This document shows positions 21,841 through 32,985 of a DNA stretch of 64,000 nucleotides, piece by piece. The notes beneath the pieces are model-generated. The model saw only the letters and a program-made list of their open reading frames with translations. It was not told the DNA's origin and did not search any database. The DNA comes from Lepas anatifera (taxonomy: Eukaryota > Arthropoda > Thecostraca > Lepadidae). Position numbers and translations under genes: made by a program. The stretch covers positions 995,001-1,059,000 of the forward strand of contig JAOTON010002068.1 of assembly GCA_034440635.1 (NCBI GenBank). The letters are read 5' to 3'. Numbering within the stretch: the stretch's first letter is position 1; each line of letters begins with the position of its first letter.

Positions 21841-24800
21841 GCATAACTCGGTAACAAATAGGCTGAATTTGGTGAAAATCTGCAGGTATGGGTGAAATAC
21901 CGTCGGAAAACCCATCATATTTTATATTGTATCTCCTTTCTTCTCGTCATGCCCAGTCTTTGCTTAACAAAACAAACATTATGCGTGTGTTTATTTATTT
22001 GATGATATGAACAGAGGGCAAGCGTGGTGCAGTATGCAGAGACATGCTAATTTAGGAAAACATGGGCCTAGACAGGGGATTGAATGGAGCCATAATGAGA
22101 ACACAAAACCTAAAACTCCAACATTGCGTTGTTATAAGTATCAAACTGCTGAAAAAACTCGCCTGTCAATCGAACTGTTTGGCTAACGTACATTGTCACC
22201 GGCTTCTCCTGCGCCAGAGCGGCACCTGCCGAGGCCGCAGGCCGAGGTTGTCTGTTGTTGTTGTTGTCTGTTCTGAGCGCTGGTATCAGAGACCTAAAAC
22301 TTTTGTGGATAGAAGGCACTTCCAAATGAATAAGCACCACGGTTGTCAATTTTCAAAATTTTCAAAATTTTGCCCAGAATTTTGCATTATGTGATTTTTA
22401 ACTTTTATTTTTCTATTTTTTGCTAATTCATCTAGACTCTTCAAACTTGCACCCTTTTACATCAGGGAAATTTGTAGTTCACACAAAAAGTTGGAAAGAA
22501 AAAGCTTTAAATTTAGGGCTCTAAATTAGCTTTTAAACTTTGCACCCTAAATTTGGCATAAAACTCATGGTCTAAACTACAGGCTCGAAATATCTGAAGC
22601 TACAGCAGTTCAGGTTCTGAGTCAAATATCAACTTAAAGGCCGGTTTGTGCAGTACTGCACAAACACAGAAACAAAACAAAAACGGAAATTTAAGGGTCC
22701 TTTTTGGCCCATTCCGTGAAGGTCTGCATTTCCCAAAATATCATTCAAACCCTTATATCTTCCGATCTAATTGATAAAAATTAGTTCCCATTTCAGATAA
22801 TAAGAGAGAATAGCCTCCTTTATTATATATTTAGAGATAAAAACTTTCAGACTGAAACTTTTTATTTTATAGGCAAAAATAAAATATAAGTTTTTAAAAT
22901 TTTTATTCTCAGCCCCCTGGTTTCCAGACCATGATAGCTACGGTATTGAACTTAACACGGCTGGATAGAAAACTTCGTTGCCGTCATTTTTCTCACTCAT
23001 ACCCCCCACTTATCTCTTACGGCTTCCGCGCTATAAGCCGTAAAATGCATTTCAAAGTGGTAATTTTATCAGTTCATTTTTGCTTCACACCGGGGTTTAG
23101 GGTGGTTAGAGTCATTGGAGGGAAATGAAATTTTGCATGCAGCTAGGTAAGAGACATATGTCGACATTCCATCTGCATATATATCAATGAAACACCAAGT
23201 TACCTTTACTAACATGCCGTTTCTCCACGCATCGTTGTAGCAAATCACCACGCGTCACCCCTGCGTCCACGTCGCGGCAACGCCGGCGATCGGCGCGGCC
23301 GTTTCTGTTTATTTATGGTCTGGTAAAAAAGTACCCAACACTACCCATAATGCATCACAAGTAATTAGAGTACCGTAAAAGTCTGAGTTTACAATAAGAG
23401 TATTATGTTTCTGTTTTTGGACCATGGGTGGATCCAGGGAATAAGTAGGCTAGGTGCCCCCCCCACCCTTCTCCCCCCATCCCCTCCCCCAACCCCCAAT
23501 CGACCATCGGCGCCCTCTGAAATTGTAAAGACACGCCTCTCAAGGTCGATGACGCTCCCTGAAATGTCGCTTCCCATACGCGGATCCAGGATTGCCTATC
23601 GGGGGCGAGGTGGAAGGGGAAACTTCCTGGTGGGCGCTATCTACACCAGGGACGCCACTTTTGGCCGGAAAAACCTATCAAGTAGGCGCTAAAACCTATC
23701 AGTAGACCCCGATACCTGCATCTCGGGGAAAACGACATTTCAGGGGGTGCCATCGAACTTTCCAGGGGTTTCCGGGACAATTTCAGGGGGCGCTAAGATT
23801 CTATGGGGGGCACCTGTCCCCTTTCCCCTTGGATCCGCCTATGTCGTTTCGGGGGCGGGGGGGCACGGAGGTGGGGCGTTACTGGTGTGGGGGTAAGGAG
23901 ATCGAGCATAAGCGGATCCAGGACATCAGCATGGGGGTAAGGGCTAAAGAGTTCGAGCATAGGCGGACCCAGGACATCAGTACGAGGGTGGGGCTAGGGA
24001 GTTAGAGCATAGGCGGATCCAGGACATCGGTACGAGGGTCGGGCTAGGGAGTTAGAGCATAGGCGGATCCAGGACATCGGTACGAGGGTCGGGCTAGGGA
24101 GTTAGAGCATAGGCGGATCCAGGACATTAGTACGGGGATGGGGCTAAGCAGCTGAGCATTAGCGGAATCAGGACATCAGTACGGGGTGAGACTCGGGAGT
24201 TCCAGCATAGGCGGATCCAGGACATCAGTAGGGGGTAGGGGCTACGGAGTTCGAGCATAGGCGGATCCAGGATATTAGTACGGGGATGGGGCTAAGGAGC
24301 TCGAGCAGAGGCGGATCTAGGACATCAGTACGGCGGTGGGGCTAAGAAGCTCGAGCATAAGCGGATTCAGCTGATCAGTACGGGGGTGGGGCTCGGGAGC
24401 TCGAGCATAGTCGGATCCAGGACATCAGTAGGGGGTGGGGGCTAAGTAGTTCGAGCATAGGCGGATCCAGGGCAGTACAGAGGTGGGGCTACGAAGTTCG
24501 AGCACAGGCGGATCCAGGACATCAGTAAGGGGGTGGGGTAAGGAGCTCGAGCATAGGCGGATCCAGGACATCAGTGGGGGGGGTAGGGGCTACGGAGTTC
24601 GAGCATAGGCGGATCCAAGACATCAGGAAGAAGGTGGGGTAAGGAGCTCGAGCATAGGCGGATCCAGGACATCAGTAGGGGGTAGGGGCTAAGGAGTTCG
24701 AGCATATGCGGATCCAGGACATCAGTACGGAGGTGGGGCTAAGAAGTTCGAGCATAGGAGGATCCAGGACATCAGTACGGGGGTGGGGCTAAGGAGCTCC

Positions 24801-26115
24801 AGCAAAGGCGGATCCAGGCCTCAGTACGGGGGTGGGGCTAAGGAGCTCGAGCATAGGCGGATCCAGGACATCAGTACGGTGGTGGGGCTCGGGCGTTCCA
24901 GCATAGGCGGATCCAGGACATTAGTAGGGTGGTAGGGAATAAAGAGTTTGAGTATAGGCGAATCCAGGGCAGTACGGAGGTGGGGCTACGGAGTTCGAGC
25001 ATAGGCAGATCCAGGACATCAGTTCGGGGGTGGGGCTAAGGAGCTCGAGCATAGGCGGATCCAGGACATCAGTGCAGGGGTGTGGCTCCGGAGCCTGAGT
25101 AAAGGCGGATCCAGGACATCAGTACGGGGGGTGGGGCTAAGGAGATCGAGCATAGGTGGATCCAGGACATCTGTACGGGGGTGGGGCTATAGAGCTGGAG
25201 TATAGGCGGATCCAGGACATCAGTATGGGTGTGGGGCTAAGGAGCTCGAGCAGAGGCGGATCCAGGGCATCAGTACGGGGGTGGGGCTAAGGGGTTCGAG
25301 TATAGGCGGATAAAGGACATCAGTACAGAGGTGGGGCTAAGGAGCTCAAGCATAAGCGGATCCAGGACATCAGCAGAGGGGTAGGGGCTAAAGAGTTCGG
25401 GCATAGGCGGATCCAGGACATCAGTACGGGGGTGGGGCTAAGGAGCTCGAGCATAAGCGGAGCCAGGATATCAGTACGGGGTTAGAGGCTAAGGGGTTTG
25501 AGCATAGGCGGATCCAGCATATCGGTACGGGGATGGGGCTAGGAGATCCAGCATAGGCGGATCCAGGACATCTGTACGGAGATGGGGCTAAGGAGCTCGA
25601 GCATAGGCGGATCCAGGACATCAGTATGGGTGTCGGGCTAAGGAGCTCGAGCAGAGGCGGATCCAGGACATCAGTACGGGGCCGGGGCTAAGGGGCTCGA
25701 GTATAGGCGGATCAAAGACATCAGTACGGGGGTGGGGCTAAGGAGCTCGAGCATAAGCGGATCCAGGACATCAAGAGGCTAAAGAGTTAAAACAGGTAGG
25801 GGCTAAAGAGTTAAAACATAAGCGGATCCAGGACATCAGTACGGGAGTGGGGCTAAGGAGCTCGAGCATAAGCGGATTCAGGACATCAGTACGTGGGTGG
25901 GGCTCGGGAGCTCGAGCATAGGCGGATCCAGGACATCATTAGGGGTAGGGGCTAAGGAGTTCAAGCATAGGCGGGTCCAGGGCAGTATAGAGGTGGGGCT
26001 ACGGAGTTCGAGCATAGGCAGATCCAGGACATATGTAAGGGGTTGGGGTAAGGAGCTCGAGCATAGGCGGATCCAGGACATCAGTTCGGTGGTGGGGCTG
26101 AGGTCTCGAGCTGGG
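21841..26115 (+). repeat. Satellite unit 4 (4275 bp)
   Basis: Order: post-array block to about 22266 with a shorter (TTG)n, core 22267-23418, GGATCC-terminal block 23426-23842, array 23885-26105. It shares the private variants 'catcattaggggtagg' and 'ggcgggtccagg' near the end of its array with arrays 4 and 6. Confidence 0.92.
23885..26105 (+). repeat. Minisatellite array 5
   Basis: Monomers in the same order as arrays 4 and 6. A gcataggaggatcc variant near 24754 is shared with unit 5 (about 29071) but not unit 3, which makes units 4 and 5 closest relatives. Confidence 0.95.
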
Positions 26116-26521
26116 GCATAACTCGGTAACAAATAGGCTGAATTTGGTGAAAATCTGCAGGTATGGGTGAAATACCGTCGGAAAACCCATCATATTTTAT
26201 ATTGTATCTCCTTTCTTCTCGTCATGCCCAGTCTTTGCTTAACAAAACAAACATTATGCGTGTGTTTATTTATTTGATGATATGAACAGAGGGCAAGCGT
26301 GGTGCAGTATGCAGAGACATGCTAATTTAGGAAAACATGGGCCTAGACAGGGGATTGAATGGAGCCATAATGAGAACACAAAACCTAAAACTCCAACATT
26401 GCGTTGTTATAAGTATCAAACTGCTGAAAAAACTCGCCTGTCAATCGAACTGTTTGGCTAACGTACATTGTCACCGGCTTCTCCTGCGCCAGAGCGGCAC
26501 CTGCCGAGGCCGCAGGCCGAG

Positions 26522-26550
26522 GTCGAGCCGGTGGAAGAACGGCTTTTTTG
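26522..26550 (+). repeat. Relic of the hairpin repeat in unit 5
   Basis: The stretch 'gagccggtggaagaacggct' keeps the two stem halves (agccg.. and cggct) around a shortened loop, at the position where units 0 and 1 have full hairpin repeats. It is absent from units 2, 3, 4 and 7. Confidence 0.5.
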
Positions 26551-28199
26551 TTTTGTTGTTTTTGTTGTTGTTGTTGTTGTTGTCTGTTCTGAGCGCTGGT
26601 ATCAGAGACCTAAAACTTTTGTGGATAGAAGGCACTTCCAAATGAATAAGCACCACGGTTGTCAATTTTCAAAATTTTCAAAATTTTGCCCAGAATTTTG
26701 CATTATGTGATTTTTAACTTTTATTTTTCTATTTTTTGCTAATTCATCTAGACTCTTCAAACTTGCACCCTTTTACATCAGGGAAATTTGTAGTTCACAC
26801 AAAAAGTTGGAAAGAAAAAGCTTTAAATTTAGGGCTCTAAATTAGCTTTTAAACTTTGCACCCTAAATTTGGCATAAAACTCATGGTCTAAACTACAGGC
26901 TCGAAATATCTGAAGCTACAGCAGTTCAGGTTCTGAGTCAAATATCAACTTAAAGGCCGGTTTGTGCAGTACTGCACAAACACAGAAACAAAACAAAAAC
27001 GGAAATTTAAGGGTCCTTTTTGGCCCATTCCGTGAAGGTCTGCATTTCCCAAAATATCATTCAAACCCTTATATCTTCCGATCTAATTGATAAAAATTAG
27101 TTCCCATTTCAGATAATAAGAGAGAATAGCCTCCTTTATTATATATTTAGAGATAAAAACTTTCAGACTGAAACTTTTTATTTTATAGGCAAAAATAAAA
27201 TATAAGTTTTTAAAATTTTTATTCTCAGCCCCCTGGTTTCCAGACCATGATAGCTACGGTATTGAACTTAACACGGCTGGATAGAAAACTTCGTTGCCGT
27301 CATTTTTCTCACTCATACCCCCCACTTATCTCTTACGGCTTCCGCGCTATAAGCCGTAAAATGCATTTCAAAGTGGTAATTTTATCAGTTCATTTTTGCT
27401 TCACACCGGGGTTTAGGGTGGTTAGAGTCATTGGAGGGAAATGAAATTTTGCATGCAGCTAGGTAAGAGACATATGTCGACATTCCATCTGCATATATAT
27501 CAATGAAACACCAAGTTACCTTTACTAACATGCCGTTTCTCCACGCATCGTTGTAGCAAATCACCACGCGTCACCCCTGCGTCCACGTCGCGGCAACGCC
27601 GGCGATCGGCGCGGCCGTTTCTGTTTATTTATGGTCTGGTAAAAAAGTACCCAACACTACCCATAATGCATCACAAGTAATTAGAGTACCGTAAAAGTCT
27701 GAGTTTACAATAAGAGTATTATGTTTCTGTTTTTGGACCATGGGTGGATCCAGGGAATAAGTAGGCTAGGTGCCCCCCCCCACCCTTCTCCCCCCATCCC
27801 CCTCCCCCAACCCCCAATCGACCATCGGCGCCCTCTGAAATTGTAAAGACACGCCTCTCAAGGTCGATGACGCTCCCTGAAATGTCGCTTCCCATACGCG
27901 GATCCAGGATTGCCTATCGGGGGCGAGGTGGAAGGGGAAACTTCCTGGTGGGCGCTATCTACACCAGGGACGCCACTTTTGGCCGGAAAAACCTATCAAG
28001 TAGGCGCTAAAACCTATCAGTAGACCCCGATACCTGCATCTCGGGGAAAACGACATTTCAGGGGGTGCCATCGAACTTTCCAGGGGTTTCCGGGACAATT
28101 TCAGGGGGCGCTAAGATTCTATGGGGGGCACCTGTCCCCTTTCCCCTTGGATCCGCCTATGTCGTTTCGGGGGCGGGGGGGCACGGAGGTGGGGCGTTA

Positions 28200-30371
28200 C
28201 TGGTGTGGGGGTAAGGAGATCGAGCATAAGCGGATCCAGGACATCAGCATGGGGGTAAGGGCTAAAGAGTTCGAGCATAGGCGGACCCAGGACATCAGTA
28301 CGAGGGTGGGGCTAGGGAGTTAGAGCATAGGCGGATCCAGGACATCGGTACGAGGGTCGGGCTAGGGAGTTAGAGCATAGGCGGATCCAGGACATCGGTA
28401 CGAGGGTCGGGCTAGGGAGTTAGAGCATAGGCGGATCCAGGACATTAGTACGGGGATGGGGCTAAGCAGCTGAGCATTAGCGGAATCAGGACATCAGTAC
28501 GGGGTGAGACTCGGGAGTTCCAGCATAGGCGGATCCAGGACATCAGTAGGGGGGTAGGGGCTACGGAGTTCGAGCATAGGCGGATCCAGGATATTAGTAC
28601 GGGGATGGGGCTAAGGAGCTCGAGCAGAGGCGGATCTAGGACATCAGTACGGCGGTGGGGCTAAGAAGCTCGAGCATAAGCGGATTCAGCTGATCAGTAC
28701 GGGGGTGGGGCTCGGGAGCTCGAGCATAGTCGGATCCAGGACATCAGTAGGGGGTGGGGGCTAAGTAGTTCGAGCATAGGCGGATCCAGGGCAGTACAGA
28801 GGTGGGGCTACGAAGTTCGAGCACAGGCGGATCCAGGACATCAGTAAGGGGGTGGGGTAAGGAGCTCGAGCATAGGCGGATCCAGGACATCAGTGGGGGG
28901 GTAGGGGCTACGGAGTTCGAGCATAGGCGGATCCAAGACATCAGGAAGAAGGTGGGGTAAGGAGCTCGAGCATAGGCGGATCCAGGACATCAGTAGGGGG
29001 TAGGGGCTAAGGAGTTCGAGCATATGCGGATCCAGGACATCAGTACGGAGGTGGGGCTAAGAAGTTCGAGCATAGGAGGATCCAGGACATCAGTACGGGG
29101 GTGGGGCTAAGGAGCTCCAGCAAAGGCGGATCCAGGCCTCAGTACGGGGGTGGGGCTAAGGAGCTCGAGCATAGGCGGATCCAGGACATCAGTACGGTGG
29201 TGGGGCTCGGGCGTTCCAGCATAGGCGGATCCAGGACATTAGTAGGGTGGTAGGGAATAAAGAGTTTGAGTATAGGCGAATCCAGGGCAGTACGGAGGTG
29301 GGGCTACGGAGTTCGAGCATAGGCAGATCCAGGACATCAGTTCGGGGGTGGGGCTAAGGAGCTCGAGCATAGGCGGATCCAGGACATCAGTGCAGGGGTG
29401 TGGCTCCGGAGCCTGAGTAAAGGCGGATCCAGGACATCAGTACGGGGGTGGGGCTAAGGAGATCGAGCATAGGTGGATCCAGGACATCTGTACGGGGGTG
29501 GGGCTAAAAAGCTGGAGTATAGGCGGATCCAGGACATCAGTATGGGTGTGGGGCTAAGGAGCTCGAGCAGAGGCGGATCCAGGGCATCAGTACGGGGGTG
29601 GGGCTAAGGGGTTCGAGTATAGGCGGATAAAGGACATCAGTACAGAGGTGGGGCTAAGGAGCTCAAGCATAAGCGGATCCAGGACATCAGTACGGGGGTG
29701 GGGCTAAGGAGCTCGAGCATAAGCGGAGCCAGGATATCAGTACGGGGTTAGAGGCTAAGGGGTTTGAGCATAGGCGGATCCAGCATATCGGTACGGGGAT
29801 GGGGCTAGGAGATCCAGCATAGGCGGATCCAGGACATCTGTACGGAGATGGGGCTAAGGAGCTCGAGCATAGGCGGATCCAGGACATCAGTATGGGTGTC
29901 GGGCTAAGGAGCTCGAGCAGAGGCGGATCCAGGACATCAGTACGGGGCCGGGGCTAAGGGGCTCGAGTATAGGCGGATCAAAGACATCAGTACGGGGGTG
30001 GGGCTAAGGAGCTCGAGCATAAGCGGATCCAGGACATCAAGAGGCTAAAGAGTTAAAACAGGTAGGGGCTAAAGAGTTAAAACATAAGCGGATCCAGGAC
30101 ATCAGTACGGGAGTGGGGCTAAGGAGCTCGAGCATAAGCGGATTCAGGACATCAGTACGTGGGTGGGGCTCGGGAGCTCGAGCATAGGCAGATCCAGGAC
30201 ATCATTAGGGGTAGGGGCTAAGGAGTTCAAGCATAGGCGGGTCCAGGGCAGTATAGAGGTGGGGCTACGGAGTTCGAGCATAGGCAGATCCAGGACATAT
30301 GTAAGGGGTTGGGGTAAGGAGCTCGAGCATAGGCGGATCCAGGACATCAGTTCGGTGGTGGGGCTGAGGTC
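28200..30371 (+). repeat. Minisatellite array 6
   Basis: Same as array 5 apart from the missing monomer pair and scattered single-base changes. Confidence 0.95.
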
Positions 30372-30819
30372 TCGAGCTGGGGCATAACTCGGTAACAAAT
30401 AGGCTGAATTTGGTGAAAATCTGCAGGTATGGGTGAAATACCGTCGGAAAACCCATCATATTTTATATTGTATCTCCTTTCTTCTCGTCATGCCCAGTCT
30501 TTGCTTAACAAAACAAACATTATGCGTGTGTTTATTTATTTGATGATATGAACAGAGGGCAAGCGTGGTGCAGTATGCAGAGACATGCTAATTTAGGAAA
30601 ACATGGGCCTAGACAGGGGATTGAATGGAGCCATAATGAGAACACAAAACCTAAAACTCCAACATTGCGTTGTTATAAGTATCAAACTGCTGAAAAAACT
30701 CGCCTGTCAATCGAACTGTTTGGCTAACGTACATTGTCACCGGCTTCTCCTGCGCCAGAGCGGCACCTGCCGAGGCCGCAGGCCGAGGTTGTCCGTGTGT
30801 AGTAGTAGTAGTAGTTGTT

Positions 30820-31550
30820 GTCTGTTCTGAGGACTGGTATCAGATACTTGAAACTTGCAGGGATGAAAGGCAGGAACCCATAAAAAATCCTGACGGCTGC
30901 AGATTTTCGAATTTTGCAAAAACTTTTCCAAAATTTTGGATTATATTTTTATAAACTTTTATTTTTCTATTTTTCTATTTTTAGTCTACAGCTCTCAAAC
31001 TTACACTCTTTTACACACAATCAATCACCAGTTGTTGCTCAAAGTTTGAAGCAAAAATCCAAATTTGTACTTCCAAAATGATTTTTTGAAACTTTTACCT
31101 CCAACTTGTAGTGAAATGCATTACCAAAGTTATAAGTTCGAAATATCTGAAGATATGATGCTAGGTGTTCCAAACTGGATTTTTACAGACAGAATGGACT
31201 GTGCATTACTGCATAGACACTAAACTGAACCAAAAGCATAATTTTGAAGGTCAGTTTTGGCCCTTTTTCCAAAACATTGCAATTATGGCCTAAAACGTTA
31301 AAACCATATAACTTTCAAAATTCTGGGCATTTTTGAACGCAGTTTTCTTTGTTGAGATGGGTATTGTCATTACAACAACATATTCTAAATGCAAATTTCT
31401 GAGTTAATGGGAAATATTTTTCTGCAAAAATACAATATTTTTTGTTTTTTTGGGAAATTATGACTACATATTTGCAAATTTTCTTTTCGAAATTGGCACC
31501 AAAAAAAATGCCCGGCTCAAGTTCTACAACCGTCTGCCTGACCATACCCG
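30820..31550 (+). repeat. Divergent paralogue of the AT-rich core
   Basis: It has the same landmarks in the same order as other cores (ctgttctgag..ctggtatcaga, a run of attttcgaattttgcaaaa type, acttttatttttctattttt, cgaaatatctgaag, a degraded tgcattactgca palindrome) but with many differences and different spacing. It therefore belongs to the same older repeat family as an independent lineage, not a mutated recent copy. Confidence 0.7.
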
Positions 31551-31696
31551 CGCGTCTCCCATAGGTTTTGAGCTATATGATGATAAAGACTGAATTTGAT
31601 GCGGTTTTCATAGGTTGTAATAGATTCATCACGTGATTAAGTGCCTTTATACTCAACTGAGAAATATGGTTCTCTCTAAACTTTTAGTATGGGAAA

Positions 31697-31894
31697 TTAT
31701 GAGCTCTGCCGTTTTTGTTTCATGACGCTCCGACGACTAGTTCGCCACTGAGGGGCAAAATACTTCGGTCCCGTTTTTCCCGCAGCAGTAGTGACGTCAT
31801 TCTGCCCTTCTTGCATGGACCTTCTGTGCTGCGGCAGTAGGCTGCAGCCGGTAAATGCGTGCAAGAAAGGCATAACATTTTTATCCGAGTGCAT
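31697..31894 (-). pseudogene. Small coding relic with a 'PFLHAFTGC' motif
   Basis: The minus-strand frame of 65 codons contains PFLHAFTGC at residues 9-17 (31844-31870). A very similar phrase occurs, as far as I recall, in repeated uncharacterised proteins of many invertebrates, usually followed by an acidic residue and a G/K-rich stretch. Here the following residues (SLLPQHRRSMQEG) do not continue that pattern, which would fit a frameshift or decay. No catalytic function can be assigned. The frame has no clear start context and no partner exons. It could also be chance, since the match is only nine residues. Confidence 0.3.
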
Positions 31895-32340
31895 ACAGCG
31901 GGTGGCTAGCCGGTCGGGGCGGACGGGAACCTGACTAGAGGGCAGAGGGTGCCGAGGCGTGTTTAGAGATCCGAGGAAGTGAGCAGTGATGCCCTCAGGT
32001 ATCTAGGGAACGATAGCAGGGTCCAGAGGCGTGCTGAGATAGCTCATGGGAAACATTTCGGACGGGTGAGCAGTGAGGATGGGGGGCTGGTACGGAACTG
32101 GAGCCTTCCCTGCCATTGCCTAGGAACAGCTTCTGTGTCTGTATTAACCATAGATATTCTGACATTGGGGGGGGGAGTTCAGCCTCTTGCTCCGCCCATT
32201 GTATCTACCACCATTGGAATAGCCACCAGGTATGTATATAAGCATATGAAAGATTGAAGATTTCGTTGCACTCCGTACCAAATTACCGAACAATATCAAT
32301 GAGAGGCAATCGACCATGCAGATTTCGAATGTGGAATTCA
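31895..32340. other. No recognisable gene
   Basis: A 92-codon open frame (31979-32257, plus) has no domain I recognise. A run of ten G's near 32168 and no other motif stands out. Confidence 0.5.
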
Positions 32341-32985
32341 GGTCAACAAAAGGTCACTGCGCATGCGCACTAGAACTAATGGTAACAGAGGCTATCTCGG
32401 CAACCTACGGGTCCATTTTCTTGAAATTTTGTGAACAGAAGAATATCACGAAATGTAAGTCAAAAATGTCATTGAAGCTGCACTGCTCTGCGCATGCGCA
32501 GCAGAAATTATGAAAATAGGCCTGAAAGGCGAGGATATTTCAGAGAAGGATCTGAACAGAGGGAAAGCCAACGTGCTTAAAGTTAGCATAAGTGTTTTGT
32601 CACCCTTGGTAACAACAAAGGTCAGTGTGCATGCGCATTAAAACTTATGGTCATGGAGGCTATCTCGGGAGCCAATAGACCGATTTCGCTCAAATTTTTG
32701 CGAGTAAAAGCAGAATAGCATCTGCTAATCCTAATTGATGGCATTATGACGCTGCACTATTATGCGCATGTGCAGTAGGAATTCTAAGCAATAATAGGCT
32801 CTAAGGGATCATTTAGACCAGGAGACAAACAAACGGCATATTAACATGCTTCAGTCAACTATAACGGTATCTTTGCTCTCATTCACTGCAGACATTACTG
32901 CGCAGGCGGACTGGGAGTAGGGTAACCGAAGCTAACTCGTTAACAAATTGGCTGAATTGGGTGAAAATCTGCAGGTATAGGTGAA
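32341..32985 (+). repeat. Diverged 270-bp tandem repeat leading into the post-array block
   Basis: Copies start near 32351, 32621 and 32891, each with a 'ggtcactgcgcatgcgcac'-like start and then 'ggctatctcgg..'. Within copies, a second 'tgcgcatgcgcagcag'-like motif occurs about 145 bp on. The third copy passes from 'gaagctaactcg' directly into 'aaattggctgaattgggtg', the start of the post-array block. The post-array block is therefore itself part of this older tandem repeat. Confidence 0.7.

Larger units (their letters stand above)
26116..30381 (+). repeat. Satellite unit 5 (4266 bp)
   Basis: Order: post-array block, hairpin relic 26522-26550, (TTG)n, core 26581-27735, GGATCC-terminal block 27740-28160, array 28200-30371. 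The array lacks one monomer pair present in unit 4 near 25370-25410. Otherwise nearly identical to unit 4. Confidence 0.92.
30382..32930 (+). repeat. Chimeric satellite unit 6 without minisatellite
   Basis: The post-array block (30382 to about 30790) is nearly identical to units 4-5. After a (TAG)n/(TTG)n junction at about 30798-30820 the sequence changes to a divergent relative of the core (to about 31550), then unrelated sequence with a small coding relic, then a roughly 270-bp tandem repeat that runs into the post-array block of unit 7. There is no GGATCC-terminal block and no roughly 50-bp array. Confidence 0.85.
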
